From contig JAEZJV010000052.1 in NCBI GenBank assembly GCA_023415635.1, forward strand, positions 1 to 13,631: a stretch of 13,631 nucleotides of DNA, given 5' to 3'. The notes under the pieces were generated by a model that had not been told where the DNA came from, did not search any database, and saw only the letters and a list, made by a program, of their open reading frames with translations. A program made the position numbers and the translations under genes. Positions within the stretch are counted from its first letter, which is position 1. Every line of letters begins with the position of its first letter. Origin of the DNA: Bacillota bacterium. Lineage in GTDB: Bacteria > Bacillota > Clostridia > Lachnospirales > Lachnospiraceae. This document shows positions 12,746-13,631 of this stretch, in pieces.

Positions 12746-13631
12746 ATGAAAAAGTTGTTAAGCTTAACATTAACAGCAGTAATGATTTCCATGTTACTAA
12801 TTGGGTGTAGTAGCAAGGAAACACCTGACACAACAACTGATGAAAAAGTAACTGAAGAAAATGCAACTGAAGAAAAAGTAACCGAAGAAAAAGTCGCTGA
12901 AGAAAAAGTCACTGAGGAACCTATTACACTTCACTTCTGGAATGTTTTCACAGGGTCTGATGGAGACATTCTACGAGAAATTGTAGATAAGTATAATGAC
13001 ACGAACACTGATAATATAAAAATTGAAATGGACATCATGCCCAATGACACGTTGCAACAGAAGCTTCCGGCAGCTATCGCAACAAATACAGCACCTGAGT
13101 TGGTTTTATTCGGAGTTGAGAATCTTGCACCTTATGTTAGCAATGATTCACTGGAGGACATCAGTGATTTCTGGGAGACCACCGGTGTTGATAAAAACAA
13201 CTTTTTAGAAAATGTAACGGAATTATCTTATGTAGATGGCAAGTTATATGGTACACCGATGCAAAACAATGTTAGCTATTTATATTGGAATAAAGATTTG
13301 TTCCAAGCAGCTGGTCTTGATCCAAACACACCGCCCACAACCTTAGAGGAGCTTGCGGATTATGCAGTAAAGCTTACGGATCCTTCAAAGAATCAATATG
13401 GACTGGCTTTACCTACCAACGCTACATACATGCAGTTCCTTTGGGCAAATGGCGGTGACGCAGATGATCCAAATACTAATACAAATCTATTGAATTCAGA
13501 AGCTAATCTAAAAACCTTAGAATGGCTTCAAGACTTAACTGTGAACAAGAAAGTAACACCGCTCAATATTACAGGCGCTGATGCAGATACGATGCTACAG
13601 GCTGGGCAGATTGCTATGTACATGAGTGGAC
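12746..13631 (+). CDS. Sugar-type ABC transporter solute-binding lipoprotein (5' part, runs off the window)
   Basis: The first 295 codons are present and the frame stays open at the window end. A lipoprotein signal peptide ends in LLIGC, with Cys21 as the lipid-carrying residue, so the protein is anchored outside the membrane. A linker of five near-identical five-residue units follows (32-56). The binding domain starts ITLHFWNVFTGSDGDILREI and continues with TAPELVLFG, GKLYGTPMQNN and YLYWNKDLFQAAGLDP, hallmarks of family-1 extracellular solute-binding proteins for sugars or oligosaccharides. AGGAGG lies nine bases before the ATG. Permease genes would be expected past the window end. The exact sugar cannot be read. 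Confidence 0.93.
   Translation, partial: MKKLLSLTLTAVMISMLLIGCSSKETPDTTTDEKVTEENATEEKVTEEKVAEEKVTEEPITLHFWNVFTGSDGDILREIVDKYNDTNTDNIKIEMDIMPNDTLQQKLPAAIATNTAPELVLFGVENLAPYVSNDSLEDISDFWETTGVDKNNFLENVTELSYVDGKLYGTPMQNNVSYLYWNKDLFQAAGLDPNTPPTTLEELADYAVKLTDPSKNQYGLALPTNATYMQFLWANGGDADDPNTNTNLLNSEANLKTLEWLQDLTVNKKVTPLNITGADADTMLQAGQIAMYMSG
12839..12913 (+). repeat. Five tandem 15-bp units encoding an E/K-rich linker
   Basis: Five in-frame 15-bp units of the form GAAGAAAAAGTAACT run from 12839 to 12913, encoding DEKVT, EENAT, EEKVT, EEKVA and EEKVT. They lie between the lipidated cysteine and the binding domain. The units differ by only a few bases, so copy number could change by slippage without breaking the frame. 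Confidence 0.92.

Noticed and set aside
12721..12912. Minus-strand ORF with repeated FSSVT units
   Set aside because: The repetition comes from the 15-bp repeat in the lipoprotein gene read backward; not a gene.

Overview
The window looks like chromosome from a low-GC Gram-positive anaerobe of class Clostridia, and gene order and protein flavour suggest Lachnospiraceae (an inference). The evidence is strong AGGAGG-type ribosome binding sites, an L27 with the cleavable N-terminal extension typical of Firmicutes next to its protease Prp, the block rplU-prp-rpmA-obgE-yhbY-nadD-yqeK-rsfS, and SOS boxes of the Gram-positive type (CGAAC-N4-GTTCG).

Positions 1-4862 are a plus-strand housekeeping block. 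Ribosomal proteins L21 and L27 flank the protease that trims L27, and a terminator follows rpmA. Next come the ribosome-assembly GTPase ObgE, the RNA-binding protein YhbY, NadD (NAD synthesis), the HD-domain hydrolase YqeK and the ribosome silencing factor RsfS, ending in a strong terminator.

Positions 4893-7457 are a minus-strand operon transcribed toward the housekeeping block: a LytTR DNA-binding regulator, a DUF3021-type membrane protein, an ABC ATPase and an ABC-2 permease, with genes touching or overlapping. Upstream of the regulator are two copies of a 16-bp element exactly 21 bp apart, which fits a LytTR operator for autoregulation.

Positions 7521-8982 are an SOS module. lexA (minus) diverges from a small membrane-anchored LysM protein (plus) resembling the SOS division inhibitor YneA. 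The gap between them holds six matches to the SOS box, mostly spaced at 20 or 30-31 bp. One sits inside the spacer of a perfect TTGACA-17-TATAAT promoter. A long, nearly perfect stem-loop closes the module.

Positions 9255-12391 are AT-rich accessory genes on the plus strand: a secreted right-handed beta-helix protein, a GNAT acetyltransferase, a flavodoxin-like protein and a membrane HExxH protein (DUF3267-like). From 12560 to the window end there is a second perfect consensus promoter, two CG-centred palindromic operator candidates, and the first 295 codons of a sugar-type ABC solute-binding lipoprotein with a tandem-repeat acidic/lysine linker. No tRNA, rRNA, insertion sequence or CRISPR array was seen.
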